Source: Sinobaca qinghaiensis
GTDB lineage: Bacteria; Bacillota; Bacilli; Bacillales; Marinococcaceae
Direction of reading: 5' to 3'
Assembly: GCF_003610495.1 (NCBI RefSeq)
Contig: NZ_RAPK01000006.1
Location: forward strand, 55,101-119,100
DNA: 64,000 nt
In this document: piece after piece, positions 9,366 to 17,939 of the stretch
Layout: the number at the start of each line of letters is the position of its first letter
Numbering within the stretch: the first letter of the stretch is position 1
Notes under the pieces: generated by a model
What the model was told of the DNA's origin: nothing
Seen by the model: only the letters and a program-made list of their open reading frames with translations
Database searches by the model: none
Program-made: the position numbers and the translations under genes

Positions 9366-9809
9366 ATGCCTTGGAACATGAACGATTATCCATCCTCTTT
9401 AAAGAATCTGGAAAAGCCTGTACGCAAAAAGGCTATTGATATTGCCAACGCCATGCTGGATGAAGGCTATGATGAAGGAAAAGCAATTCCGATCGCCACA
9501 AAGCAGGCGGAAAAGTGGTACGATGACGCGGAGAAGCAGGAAATAGACGAGTACATGGACAACGAACGTGTAACCCCGGGGTCCAGCAGCGAATATGAAA
9601 GCCGGCCTGAGCTAATGGAAAAGGCTGAATTGGTCGAGTCCCATGAAAACGGCTGGGCTGTTCGCTCAAAGGACGCAAAACAGCCTGCAGCAGTGTACGA
9701 TAAGAAGAACGATGCAGTGAAACGAGCGAAAGAAATCGCTGAAAAACAGGGAACGGAAGCTGTCATTTATAAAAAAGACGGCAGTATTGAAACAAGATAC
9801 TCCTATTAA
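9366..9809 (+). CDS. DUF2188 domain protein
   Basis: Small soluble charged protein of 147 residues. The N-terminal half (1-60, starting MPWNMNDYPSSLKNL) is a conserved module often found alone or fused in Bacillus hypothetical proteins. The C-terminal half (about 88-147, with NGWAVRSKDAKQPAAVYDKKNDAVKRA spread over it) has the DUF2188 layout of a repeated beta-beta-alpha unit. Function unknown; family members are commonly under general-stress control, which fits the sigma-B-like promoter upstream. ACAGGAGG precedes the ATG. It is monocistronic, ended by a strong terminator. Confidence 0.8.
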   Translation: MPWNMNDYPSSLKNLEKPVRKKAIDIANAMLDEGYDEGKAIPIATKQAEKWYDDAEKQEIDEYMDNERVTPGSSSEYESRPELMEKAELVESHENGWAVRSKDAKQPAAVYDKKNDAVKRAKEIAEKQGTEAVIYKKDGSIETRYSY

Positions 9810-9820
9810 TCACTTGAAGT

Positions 9821-9863
9821 ACCAGGCCTTTGACTGCTTTTGCAGTCAGGCCTGGTATTTTTT
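9821..9863 (+). terminator. Strong Rho-independent terminator
   Basis: Stem ACCAGGCCT...GACTGC with complementary GCAGTC...AGGCCTGGT around a TTTT loop, followed by a run of seven Ts. It ends the DUF2188 transcript and isolates the downstream polysaccharide module. Confidence 0.9.
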
Positions 9864-9892
9864 TATCGAATGTATAATTTATAATGAACTTT

Positions 9893-10043
9893 TTGTTCGT
9901 TATAAAGATCAAATAGTTATATATTAGGAGTAATTAAGAGAAAAAGGAAGAAAATACGGAGGTAATTTCGAAATTCAGCCTATTACGGAATTTACGTTTT
10001 CTGTTGTTCGTTATATGATACAAAAAGTAAATTATATAACGAA
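9893..10043 (+). promoter_or_regulatory. Promoter region of the polysaccharide operon with three TTCGTTATA repeats
   Basis: TTGTTCGTTATA occurs at 9893-9904 and again at 10004-10015. A reverse copy TATAACGAA is at 10035-10043, so the last two form a 10-base-arm inverted repeat with a 17-base spacer. A sigma-A-like promoter, TTTACG (9991-9996), 17 bases, TATGAT (10014-10019), overlaps the second copy. GTTCGTT differs by one base from the SinR box GTTCTYT, which fits the SinR-like gene at the end of the operon. Binding is inferred. Confidence 0.5.
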
Positions 10044-10060
10044 TAGTAGGGGTGAGCGGG

Positions 10061-13000
10061 TTGAAGCGACGTAAAAACGAACCGAAAAAATTTATCTTCA
10101 TGGAAGAGTCAGGAAAGAGATGGAAAATATCTAAATACACTTTCCTGTTATCTATAATAGCATTGGCGGTTATAGCAGGAGTCATGCTCCGTGCACTGGT
10201 GCAGGCGCCTAATATGGCAGCAGTAGATGTCAGTACCCACAACATTGAACCTATCTTAACCCCTTTCGCTCAAGGCAGTAATGAAGAAGAATCGGAAACA
10301 GACGATAGAGATCCATTGGAATTAACAGCAGGACAGAAATCGCAGAATACAGATGTTTTTGCTTTTTATCAGCAGGGCTTTCATGCAGAAGATCAGCATA
10401 AGCTTTCCCTGGAACGCAACATTTCTACGATTGATACACTGGTTCCCAACTGGTTTACATTAACGAAAGATTTTACGATCGAAAAGAATGCAGATACCGA
10501 AGTAGACGCAGCGGCAAAAGAAGCCGGGGTGAAAATCCTCCCTGATATTTCCCTGACCTATGACGGAACAGAAGAAACAATGGATGAGCTTATGGATGAT
10601 CCAAAAAAACAGGATAAAGTGATCAAGGAACTGTATGACATGGTAGAGGACGGCGGGTATGATGGGATTCATATGAATCTGACATATATCGAATACGAAG
10701 ATGCCGGAAAATTTGAAGATTTCTCCGAAAACCTGTATACTACCTTTCATGATTCGGGTCTTACCGTAGCGCTTAATACTCGTGTAGAAGATGATACATT
10801 TGATACAGAAGTATTAGCGGACTATGCGGATCATCTAGTTGTTCAGGCTTATGATGAGAATAACGAGAACAGCAAATCCGGTTCTCCGATCGCTTCGTTT
10901 GAATGGACGCAGGAATTGTTTGAGCAGTATGACGGTCCGGAGGACAAGCTGGTATTATCGCTTGCCAACTTTGGCTATAATTGGAACGTGACCCAGGATA
11001 CTTCTGCGGAAACAATGAGTTTCCCCCAAATTATGCAGCAGGCCGGCAACCAAAATCTGGAGGTCCAGTGGGACGAAAAAAATTTTACCCCTTATGTTCG
11101 TTATAAAGAAGGATCTGACGAACACCTAATAGGATTTCTGGATGCTTCCACCTTTTACAACCAGATGATGATCGCTAAATCCAACAACGTTCATTCCATT
11201 GGCGTATGGAACATCGGCTCAGAAGACCCGTCGATCTGGAACTTGTTTGAAAATGGAGCAGATCCTTCATCCATCGAAACTATTCCCAACATCGTTCCTA
11301 TTACGGACGGCGGCGCAGGAGACGTTTTTAAAGTAACCACGGACGAAAAGGACGGAGAACGCAGTCTGGAGACAACGGGCAGTGTGATTACCGGGCAGGA
11401 GTACCTGGAGTATTCCACTCCATATCACATCGAACGATACGGCCAGGCGGAAAAAAAGATAGCTATTTCTTTTGATGACGGGCCGGACCCAAAATACACC
11501 GGACAGATTCTGGATATTTTAAGTGAGCATGAAACGCCGGCTACTTTCTTTGTACTCGGCCAGAATGCCTCCAGCCATCCGGAATTTGTGGAAAGAATTT
11601 ATCGTGAAGGCCACGAAATCGGCAATCATACGTACAGCCATAAAGATATTCAAAAAAGTTCCACCAGGGAATTTGATTTTGAACTGAATTCCACTCAGCG
11701 CGTTATTCAGGGTATTACCGGCCGGTCCACCGTGTTATTCCGTCCGCCGTTCTTATCGACAAACGATGAAGGAAGCAATGTGCCGGCAAAAGAAACAATG
11801 GAAAAAATTTCACATGCGCAGGAACTCGATTATATGCTGATGGGTTCTCTTATCGACCCGAGAGACTGGGAAGGCGATAAAACAAGCGATCAGATTGTAA
11901 AAGAAGTAACAGAACGGGCAGAAGACGGTAATATTATTCTTCTCCATGATGCCGGCGGCGACCGGACATCAACGATCGAAGCTCTTCCCCGGATCATTGA
12001 ATGGCTGGAACAGGAAGGCTACGATATCGTTCCATCCGCCGAGCTGATCGGCATGTCAAGAGATGAAGTCATGCCGGAAGTGTCTGAAACTGAAGAAGCA
12101 ATCAGCCCATTTTTCAGCCGCGGCTCGATTACAGCTTCAAGCATCACCGAGGGCGTGACCTACTTTATTTATGCGCTGATAGGAATAGGACTGCTTCGTC
12201 TTGCCGTATTGATCTTTTTCAGCTGGAAGCAGAAACGCAGAAAAAGAGAATTCGATGACTCGTACCAGCCTTTAGTCAGCGTACTGATTGCAGCTTATAA
12301 CGAAGAGACCGTTATTGCGAAAACGATTCGTTCCATTTTAAAAAGCCGTTATCCTAATTTAGATATCGTTGTCGTCGATGATGGATCAAAAGATGACACA
12401 AGAAGGGTAATGGAAGAGGAGTTCGGCAGTTATTCCAACGTACGCCTCATCAAAAAGCCCAACGGAGGCAAGTCTTCTGCGCTGAACGTTGGCTTCAAAG
12501 AGGTATATGGAGAAATCACAGTTACTCTGGACGCCGATACGACAATTGATGAACACACGATTACGAACCTTGTCCGCCATTTTTCTGATGAACGAGTAGG
12601 AGCGGTATCGGGCAATGTGAAAATCGGTAACCGTAAAAATTTATTAACGTGGTGGCAGCACATTGAGTATGTTACAGGATTTAATTTGGAAAAACGGGCT
12701 TTCGATGAATTAGAATGCATCAGCGTCGTTCCGGGAGCCGTAGGGGGCTGGAGAAACTCCGCCCTGCAGGAAGTAAATTATTTTGAAGAAGATACGCTTG
12801 CCGAAGATACAGACGTTACATTGAAGCTGCTTCGCCAGGGTTATCTGATTAAAAGTGAAGTAGACGCTGTCGCTTATACCGAAGCGCCGGAAGATGTGAG
12901 AAGCTTTGTAAAACAGCGTTACCGCTGGACATACGGTATTCTGCAGTGTTTCTGGAAGCATAAGCGCGCCATGGTGGACGGCAAAAACAAAAAGCTGACT

Positions 13001-13357
13001 TTTATTGCAGCTCCGAACATGCTGTTCCAGTATGTATTAATCGCTTCTGCGCCGCTTATTGACCTGATTCTTCTGCTGGGCCTTGCTTCCGGATCCCTGC
13101 GTGTTCTGTACTTTTATGCCGGGTTCCTGCTGGTGGATACGCTCGTTTCCGTGTATGCTTTTAAACTGGAAAATGAAAGCAAAAAACCGTTAGTTACCGT
13201 GTTTATTCAACGCCTGGTATACAGACAATTTTTCACATATGTCGTCTGGAAATCCTTTGTATTCGCCATCCGTGGAGGAGTAATGGGATGGAATAAACTG
13301 AAGCGCACAGGTAATGTGAACTCAGTGTCTACCATACAGCCAAAACGCGGATCTTAA
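10061..13357 (+). CDS. Membrane fusion protein: GH18-like, NodB polysaccharide deacetylase and GT2 glycosyltransferase
   Basis: About 1098 residues. Order: N-terminal membrane anchor (about 25-46); extracellular GH18-like barrel (about 100-400); NodB/CE4 deacetylase (about 460-665) with all five motifs visible (FDDGPDP, NHTYSH, RPPF, DPRDW, LLHDAGG); membrane helix (about 699-722); cytoplasmic GT2 synthase (about 735-985) with DDGSKDD, LDADTT, EDTD and QRYRW; then C-terminal helices. This is the set-up of a processive synthase that also deacetylates its own product, like PgaB plus PgaC or YdaL plus YdaM in one chain. The GH18 motif is degenerate (DGIHMNLT). GTG 10052 is in frame, but AGGGGTG is correctly spaced for TTG 10061, which I chose. 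Product probably a partly deacetylated beta-linked polymer. Confidence 0.9.
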   Translation: MKRRKNEPKKFIFMEESGKRWKISKYTFLLSIIALAVIAGVMLRALVQAPNMAAVDVSTHNIEPILTPFAQGSNEEESETDDRDPLELTAGQKSQNTDVFAFYQQGFHAEDQHKLSLERNISTIDTLVPNWFTLTKDFTIEKNADTEVDAAAKEAGVKILPDISLTYDGTEETMDELMDDPKKQDKVIKELYDMVEDGGYDGIHMNLTYIEYEDAGKFEDFSENLYTTFHDSGLTVALNTRVEDDTFDTEVLADYADHLVVQAYDENNENSKSGSPIASFEWTQELFEQYDGPEDKLVLSLANFGYNWNVTQDTSAETMSFPQIMQQAGNQNLEVQWDEKNFTPYVRYKEGSDEHLIGFLDASTFYNQMMIAKSNNVHSIGVWNIGSEDPSIWNLFENGADPSSIETIPNIVPITDGGAGDVFKVTTDEKDGERSLETTGSVITGQEYLEYSTPYHIERYGQAEKKIAISFDDGPDPKYTGQILDILSEHETPATFFVLGQNASSHPEFVERIYREGHEIGNHTYSHKDIQKSSTREFDFELNSTQRVIQGITGRSTVLFRPPFLSTNDEGSNVPAKETMEKISHAQELDYMLMGSLIDPRDWEGDKTSDQIVKEVTERAEDGNIILLHDAGGDRTSTIEALPRIIEWLEQEGYDIVPSAELIGMSRDEVMPEVSETEEAISPFFSRGSITASSITEGVTYFIYALIGIGLLRLAVLIFFSWKQKRRKREFDDSYQPLVSVLIAAYNEETVIAKTIRSILKSRYPNLDIVVVDDGSKDDTRRVMEEEFGSYSNVRLIKKPNGGKSSALNVGFKEVYGEITVTLDADTTIDEHTITNLVRHFSDERVGAVSGNVKIGNRKNLLTWWQHIEYVTGFNLEKRAFDELECISVVPGAVGGWRNSALQEVNYFEEDTLAEDTDVTLKLLRQGYLIKSEVDAVAYTEAPEDVRSFVKQRYRWTYGILQCFWKHKRAMVDGKNKKLTFIAAPNMLFQYVLIASAPLIDLILLLGLASGSLRVLYFYAGFLLVDTLVSVYAFKLENESKKPLVTVFIQRLVYRQFFTYVVWKSFVFAIRGGVMGWNKLKRTGNVNSVSTIQPKRGS

Positions 13358-13380
13358 TGAGAATGGGTGAGGATTTAAAT

Positions 13381-14604
13381 ATGCTGACAAAAATAAAAAA
13401 AGCATGGATGCTCATGGTCGTTTCGGTTCTCGGCCTTTTCGGTCTTGCCTGCGAACGATCCCAGGAGCAGGAAGCACTGATCAAGCCGGATCATGTGCCG
13501 GAAGAGCAGATCTCCCAGGATATTCTCGACGCATACAGCGATTGGACAGAGACCTATGTGAAAACCGCTTCAGGCGGAGAGGAAACCATGTATTACGTGG
13601 CTTATGATGAACAGGGAAATACGGTATCGGAAGCCCACGGCTACGGCATGCTGATTACAGCAGAAATGGCCGCTTATACAGACGACACCAAGGCTTATTT
13701 TGACGGCATGTATCATTATTTTAAACACTACCCGTCTACAAATAACAGTGCCTTTATGGCATGGAAACAAAGGGATCAGGGAGATGGCACCATGATCAAC
13801 GATAATGGGGAAATCACCGGTTCCGCCACAGACGGGGATATGGATATAGCCTATGCTCTTCTGCTGGCAGATGAAGCATGGGGAAGCAGCGGATCCATTA
13901 ATTACCGGGAAGAAGCAGTTACGATTATTAATGCGCTGATGGACGATGTGATTCATGAGGATACGCATCTTCCTCTTCTCGGTGACTGGGTGCGCGGCAA
14001 CGATCCTGTGTACAGTGAAGCTACAAGAACGTCCGATTGGATGGGCGGCCACGCTGCCGTTTTTGCAGAAGCCGCTGAAGACAACAGATGGGAAGACGTC
14101 GAAAAAGCGATTGTAGACACGACAGAAGAAGTCCAGAATGAGCACAGCCCGGACACGGGCCTTCTGCCTGATTTTCTTATTTACGAAGATGAACAGTGGA
14201 GTCCGGCTCCGCCGCAGTTTTTGGAACGGGACAGTGACGGCGATTATTCCTATAATGCAGCAAGAGTTCCGTGGAGAATGGCGGAAGCTTACCAGACTAC
14301 CGGAAACAATCAGGTAAGAGAACAGCTGAAGAGGATAAACGAATGGGCAGAAACCCATGCTGATGGGGATCCGGCCTCGTTTCAGGCGGGGTACACTTTG
14401 GAAGGAGAAGCTCTGGCCGGGCATACGGATATGGTTTATACCGCTCCGCTTGCTGCCGGTGCTTCTATAGATGAGTCGAAACAGGAATGGTTGAATCAGC
14501 TGTGGGATAAGATGACGGTAGACTACGAAGACTCGGATCGGAATTACTACAATGACAGTGTGAGGCTGCTATCTATGCTGACGGTGAATCATAAAAATGA
14601 ATAA
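13381..14604 (+). CDS. GH8 family glycosidase lipoprotein
   Basis: Endo-acting beta-glycosidase (GH8 includes cellulases, chitosanases and the BcsZ enzymes of cellulose synthesis loci). The N-terminal helix ends in lipobox GLAC with Cys24, so it is lipid-anchored outside the cell. The proton-donor Glu is in VSEAHGYGMLI and the other acidic residues are in DGDMDIAYALLLAD, the usual GH8 signatures. An in-frame ATG at 13357 overlaps the upstream stop, but GTGAGG is correctly spaced for ATG 13381. It follows the synthase within 25 bases, so it probably trims or releases the polymer. 407 residues is normal for the family. Confidence 0.88.
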   Translation: MLTKIKKAWMLMVVSVLGLFGLACERSQEQEALIKPDHVPEEQISQDILDAYSDWTETYVKTASGGEETMYYVAYDEQGNTVSEAHGYGMLITAEMAAYTDDTKAYFDGMYHYFKHYPSTNNSAFMAWKQRDQGDGTMINDNGEITGSATDGDMDIAYALLLADEAWGSSGSINYREEAVTIINALMDDVIHEDTHLPLLGDWVRGNDPVYSEATRTSDWMGGHAAVFAEAAEDNRWEDVEKAIVDTTEEVQNEHSPDTGLLPDFLIYEDEQWSPAPPQFLERDSDGDYSYNAARVPWRMAEAYQTTGNNQVREQLKRINEWAETHADGDPASFQAGYTLEGEALAGHTDMVYTAPLAAGASIDESKQEWLNQLWDKMTVDYEDSDRNYYNDSVRLLSMLTVNHKNE

Positions 14605-14621
14605 AGAAGAAGGAATGCATT

Positions 14622-14849
14622 ATGATTGGGATTGGAAACCGAATCCATCATTATCGAAAGAAAAATCAGCTGACGATCACTGCCCTGGCCGAGCGTTCCG
14701 GCTTATCACGTTCCTATTTAAGCAATCTGGAAAAAAATAAAGTAGTGAACCCTTCCATCAATGTACTAAACAAAATAGCAGAAGTCTTAAGTATTGATGT
14801 GCTTCATCTGCTTCATGAAGAAGCCAAAAATGAATGCACCAGCGAATAG
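14622..14849 (+). CDS. SinR-like small HTH regulator
   Basis: 75 residues, almost entirely an XRE-type HTH (about 5-62) with the SinR/SlrR-like stretch SGLSRSYLSNLEKNKVVNPS. It lacks the SinI-binding C-terminal domain of full-length SinR (111 residues in B. subtilis), ending soon after LLHEEAKN. It is the last gene of the polysaccharide operon, 17 bases after GH8, and a terminator follows. SinR represses biofilm matrix operons in Bacillus, so autoregulation of this operon is a reasonable inference, supported by GTTCGTT repeats at the operon promoter. Confidence 0.85.
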   Translation: MIGIGNRIHHYRKKNQLTITALAERSGLSRSYLSNLEKNKVVNPSINVLNKIAEVLSIDVLHLLHEEAKNECTSE

Positions 14850-14851
14850 AA

Positions 14852-14880
14852 AAACAGCGCCTGAGGGTGCTGTTTTTTTG
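14852..14880 (+). terminator. Terminator of the polysaccharide operon
   Basis: AAACAGCGCC-TGAG-GGTGCTGTTTTTTT forms a compact stem-loop with a long T run, directly after the SinR-like stop codon. Confidence 0.88.
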
Positions 14881-15011
14881 TGTTGGAAAATTTTATTTTA
14901 CAGCTGCGGCAGTGGGGGGCGTGATTGATGTCGGAAGGAAAAGGGTATTGAATGACGTTGTCGTCTTACTTTTAGTAAATAAACATAATCATACATGGAG
15001 GTTTTTATTCA

Positions 15012-16061
15012 ATGATAAAAGCAAATGCAAGAGGCGTATCCGGTCCGACAGAAAAATTTGAACCGATTACGGTAGAGCGCCGCGATCTTGATTCACGCGA
15101 CGTTTTGATTGAAATTAAATATGCCGGTATCTGTCACTCTGATATTCACTGTGCCCACAGCGAGTGGAAAGAGGAAACGTACCCTGTTATACCCGGTCAT
15201 GAAATTGCCGGCATCGTTATGGAAACAGGATCGGACGTAAAAAAATATAAATCAGGAGATCGCGTTGGTGTCGGCTGTATGGTCGATTCATGCGGAGAGT
15301 GTGAGAACTGTAAAAAGGGAGAAGAACAGTTCTGTCTGAAGGGAGCAACGATGACGTATGCCGACGTAGACAAATACGGGGACCATACGTACGGAGGATA
15401 TTCCACTCATATCGTAGTGCCCGAGGATTTTGTGCTTCATATTCCTGAAGGCATTGAGCTGGACGTTGCAGCACCACTGCTGTGCGCCGGTATTACTACC
15501 TATTCGCCGTTGAACCGCTGGGGAGCCGGACCGGGAAAAAAAGTAGCAGTAGTCGGCCTGGGCGGACTGGGCCATATGGGAGTGAAGATTGCGAACGCCA
15601 TGGGAGCTGAGGTTACAGTGCTTTCCCAGACCCTCAATAAAAAAGAAGACGGCCTGCGCCTTGGAGCCGATCATTACTACGCAACAAGTGATGCCTCTAC
15701 TTTTGAAACGCTGGCAGGGACATTTGATCTGATCATTAATACAGTCAGCGCTAAAATTGACGTAGATGCTTTTCTTTCTTTATTAACCGTGGACGGTGCT
15801 CTGGTAAACGTAGGTGCACCTTCTGAACCATTGTCGCTGAACGTCTTTTCCCTGCTCGGCGGACGCCGCTCGTTTGCAGGTTCTATGATCGGCGGCATTC
15901 CGGAAACACAGAAAATGCTCGATTTCTGCGCCGAACATGGCATTGGTTCGGAAATTGAAGTAATTTCGGCGGACCAGATTGATGAAGCGTATGAAAGAGT
16001 AATGGCTTCGGATGTGAGATACCGCTTTGTTATTGATGCCGGCACTATAGGCGCTGAATAA
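15012..16061 (+). CDS. Zinc-dependent NAD(P) alcohol dehydrogenase (AdhA/YahK-type)
   Basis: Medium-chain dehydrogenase of the cinnamyl-alcohol-dehydrogenase group, 349 residues. Catalytic zinc ligands are in GICHSDIHC (Cys near 38) and GHEIAG. The structural-zinc cysteines are in [15 protein letters not shown] (about 95-109), and the Rossmann motif is [11 protein letters not shown]. Such enzymes reduce or oxidise aldehydes such as methylglyoxal or benzaldehydes, usually with NADPH. TGGAGG is about ten bases before the ATG. It is monocistronic. B. subtilis AdhA is the closest protein I recall. Confidence 0.92.
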   Translation: MIKANARGVSGPTEKFEPITVERRDLDSRDVLIEIKYAGICHSDIHCAHSEWKEETYPVIPGHEIAGIVMETGSDVKKYKSGDRVGVGCMVDSCGECENCKKGEEQFCLKGATMTYADVDKYGDHTYGGYSTHIVVPEDFVLHIPEGIELDVAAPLLCAGITTYSPLNRWGAGPGKKVAVVGLGGLGHMGVKIANAMGAEVTVLSQTLNKKEDGLRLGADHYYATSDASTFETLAGTFDLIINTVSAKIDVDAFLSLLTVDGALVNVGAPSEPLSLNVFSLLGGRRSFAGSMIGGIPETQKMLDFCAEHGIGSEIEVISADQIDEAYERVMASDVRYRFVIDAGTIGAE

Positions 16062-16083
16062 TAAACCAGCCGGATGATGTATT

Positions 16084-16120
16084 CAAACCACCGTTTTCCC
16101 AAAAGGAGAGCGGTGGTTTG
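16084..16120. terminator. Stem-loop between convergent genes
   Basis: CAAACCACCG and CGGTGGTTTG form a 10-base perfect stem around a 17-base loop. It lies between the alcohol dehydrogenase stop and the convergent minus-strand pair. The T run is weak on both sides, so it may serve both directions inefficiently. Confidence 0.55.
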
Positions 16121-16122
16121 TG

Positions 16123-16422
16123 TTATGTTAATCTATCAGCAGGCTTCCAGCCGTGTTTTTTCAAATGGTTAAGGTATTCCTCCACTGGAATATCCTGAAT
16201 TTCAATGGCAAGCGGGGATAAAGAAACCCAGCATTCATCCTTCGAATAGTCCAGGGTTACTTTCACGACTTCATATCCGTTATGAAAGCCGGGGTGGAAT
16301 CCGTTATCGCTGATAATATCTTCCTTTGCAGGGCGGATGGATGACGAATAGGTTTTGGTCATCACTTCGCCGGGATGAGTTTCATGGGCAGAGTGAATAA
16401 AAACAATCAAATGAATATTCAC
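16123..16422 (-). CDS. Hypothetical protein coupled to a Cse60-like gene
   Basis: 99 residues, not recognised. No signal peptide or obvious membrane helix. The GTG start overlaps the TGA stop of the upstream Cse60-like gene (shared GTGA), with AGGAGG eight to nine bases before, so it is translationally coupled. The sequence has a histidine-rich middle (NGFHPGFHNGYE) and a C-terminal EEYLNHLKKHGWKP. The partner family is expressed in the sporulating mother cell, so a sporulation role is possible but only by association. Confidence 0.6.
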   Translation of the reverse strand: MNIHLIVFIHSAHETHPGEVMTKTYSSSIRPAKEDIISDNGFHPGFHNGYEVVKVTLDYSKDECWVSLSPLAIEIQDIPVEEYLNHLKKHGWKPADRLT

Positions 16423-16622
16423 TGGCTCTGCCTCCTGTTCTGGAACCCAAAAGAAGAAGGATGGCTGCCGTCTTTTTCAATATAGATAACCATTGCACTG
16501 AAGTAGAGGAGCGGAGAGGCAAATTTAATATCTATTATTTCTGTGCTTTCTTGCTGCAAAAAATAATTTATCCGCTCATCCAGTTTTTTCTCTGACCAGG
16601 CATAAAAAGTTTTTACATTCAT
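16419..16622 (-). CDS. cse60: Cse60-family sporulation protein
   Basis: 67 residues. The pattern MNVKTF...LDERINYFL...IIDIKFA...YSAMVIY-like ending matches the small Cse60 (DUF2758) family, in which B. subtilis Cse60 is a mother-cell protein under sigma-E. Longer in-frame extensions upstream are possible, but AAAGGA precedes ATG 16622 at usable spacing. Upstream on the same strand is CATACTAT, like the sigma-E -10 element (CATACANT); I could not find a convincing -35. Biochemical function unknown in the family. Confidence 0.65.
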   Translation of the reverse strand: MNVKTFYAWSEKKLDERINYFLQQESTEIIDIKFASPLLYFSAMVIYIEKDGSHPSSFGFQNRRQSQ

Positions 16623-16737
16623 CAAACGCTCATCCTTTCTATATAATAGTATGTAAAAGCTCATAAGAACGACGAAATAGAGTCTTAAGAAATACAGTAT
16701 ACTTCTGCTAGTATAGCAGAGGAAGGGCAGGGAAAAC

Positions 16738-17439
16738 ATGGCAGTACAGCTTGAAGTAATTGTTCAGAACGCAGAGGAAGCAGAAATGGCAGAAGCTTAT
16801 GGGGCGGATCGGGTCGAGCTGGTCAGCGCGATAAAAGAAGGCGGATTGACTCCAAGTTTCGGTACTATAAAACAGGCAGCCGAACGGACCAATCTTTCTG
16901 TCTCGGCAATGCTGCGCCCTCACAGCTGGTCGTTTCAGTATTCAGCGGATGATCTGGCCGTTATATTGGAAGATCTTCATGTCATGAAAAAAGCCGGGGT
17001 GACGGGCATCGTATTTGGCTGCCTGACGGCGGAGGGCCAGCTGGATCATGCCGTACTGGAACGGGTGCTCAAGGAAACCGGCAGCATGGAAGTTACCTTT
17101 CACCGGGCGTTTGATGAGCTGGAAGATTTGGAAAAAGGCTATAGGGAAATCGCTCATTATTTTCCTGCAGTTACACGAATTTTGACGTCCGGAGGAGAGC
17201 CAACGGCTGTTTCCGATAAAGCAGAAGCAAAACTGGCACGGCTTACAGCCCTTCAGCATGAGCTTGACGGCCCTGTTATCATGCCGGGAGCAGGCATTAC
17301 GACTGCAACTATCCAAAAGCTTCATCACCGGGTGGGAGCAGAAGAATACCACGTCGGATCCGGAGCCCGAATGGACAGCGATTATTCGCGCCCTCTTCAA
17401 GAAGCAAAAATAAACAAGCTTCTCGCTTTATTAACATAA
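16738..17439 (+). CDS. cutC: CutC family protein
   Basis: TIM-barrel protein of 233 residues historically linked to copper homeostasis; its biochemical activity is unsettled. Family landmarks: LEVIVQNAEEAEMAE near the start, ADRVELVSAIKEGGLTPSFG, VTFHRAFDE, RILTSGG and IMPGAGIT. The ATG follows AGGGCAGGGAAAAC, an adequate site. It is divergent from the Cse60-like pair. It is monocistronic, with a hairpin 28 bases after the stop. Confidence 0.93.
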   Translation: MAVQLEVIVQNAEEAEMAEAYGADRVELVSAIKEGGLTPSFGTIKQAAERTNLSVSAMLRPHSWSFQYSADDLAVILEDLHVMKKAGVTGIVFGCLTAEGQLDHAVLERVLKETGSMEVTFHRAFDELEDLEKGYREIAHYFPAVTRILTSGGEPTAVSDKAEAKLARLTALQHELDGPVIMPGAGITTATIQKLHHRVGAEEYHVGSGARMDSDYSRPLQEAKINKLLALLT

Positions 17440-17466
17440 GAACATAAAGCAGCCATAAAATAATAA

Positions 17467-17497
17467 AGACCCCTGGTGTTAGAGATACCAGGGGTCT
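17467..17497. terminator. Hairpin after cutC
   Basis: AGACCCCTGGT...ACCAGGGGTCT is an 11-base perfect stem with a 9-base loop. It lies between the convergent cutC and HxlR-type genes. No strong T run follows, but an A/T-rich tract lies on both sides. Confidence 0.6.
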
Positions 17498-17568
17498 AGA
17501 ATGTATAAATTTTTCTATTGATTGAAAAAACAGCCCGGCGTTGGGCTGTAAAAGTGTTACATGGTGGA

Positions 17569-17925
17569 TCAGCTGATTTTATCGTTTTGTATTGCTTCTT
17601 TCTGGCTTTTACGCAGCGAGTGATTGGTTCCCCAATGATGCATCGCATCAAGAATAGGTTCAAGGCTTCTGCCATAATCTGTTATGGAATACTCCACTTT
17701 AGGAGGAATCTGTGAATAGACTTTTCGTTCAATAATATCTTCTTTTTCCAGTTCCCGTAATTGCTTGGTAAGCATTTTCTGGGTAATGTCCGGCAGGTTT
17801 TTTTTCAGCTCGCCGTGCCGCTTTGTCCCCTCCTGCAGAAGGTGAAGAAGTATAATAGGTTTCCATTTTCCTACAATAATCTCCAGTGCGTTATCAACCC
17901 GGCAGTTTTCCGGTTTTTTTTCCAT
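17569..17925 (-). CDS. HxlR-family transcriptional regulator
   Basis: 118-residue winged-helix regulator: CRVDNALEIIVGKWKPIILLHLL at the start, LPDITQKMLTKQLRELEKEDII as recognition region, and the C-terminal dimer helix ILDAMHHWG. The group includes YodB, CatR and HxlR, which sense quinones, diamide or formaldehyde, in part through the conserved N-terminal cysteine (Cys8 here, in PENCRVD). It is divergent from a flavin monooxygenase/FMN reductase pair, the likely regulon, with palindromes between. TAAGGAGG precedes the ATG. Confidence 0.9.
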   Translation of the reverse strand: MEKKPENCRVDNALEIIVGKWKPIILLHLLQEGTKRHGELKKNLPDITQKMLTKQLRELEKEDIIERKVYSQIPPKVEYSITDYGRSLEPILDAMHHWGTNHSLRKSQKEAIQNDKIS

Positions 17926-17939
17926 CGGTTATTCCTCCT

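Noticed and set aside
13570..14424. 284-codon minus-strand open frame opposite the GH8 gene
   Set aside because: It lies wholly antisense to a gene with clear GH8 motifs, has no ribosome site, and its translation is low-complexity and hydrophobic without domains.
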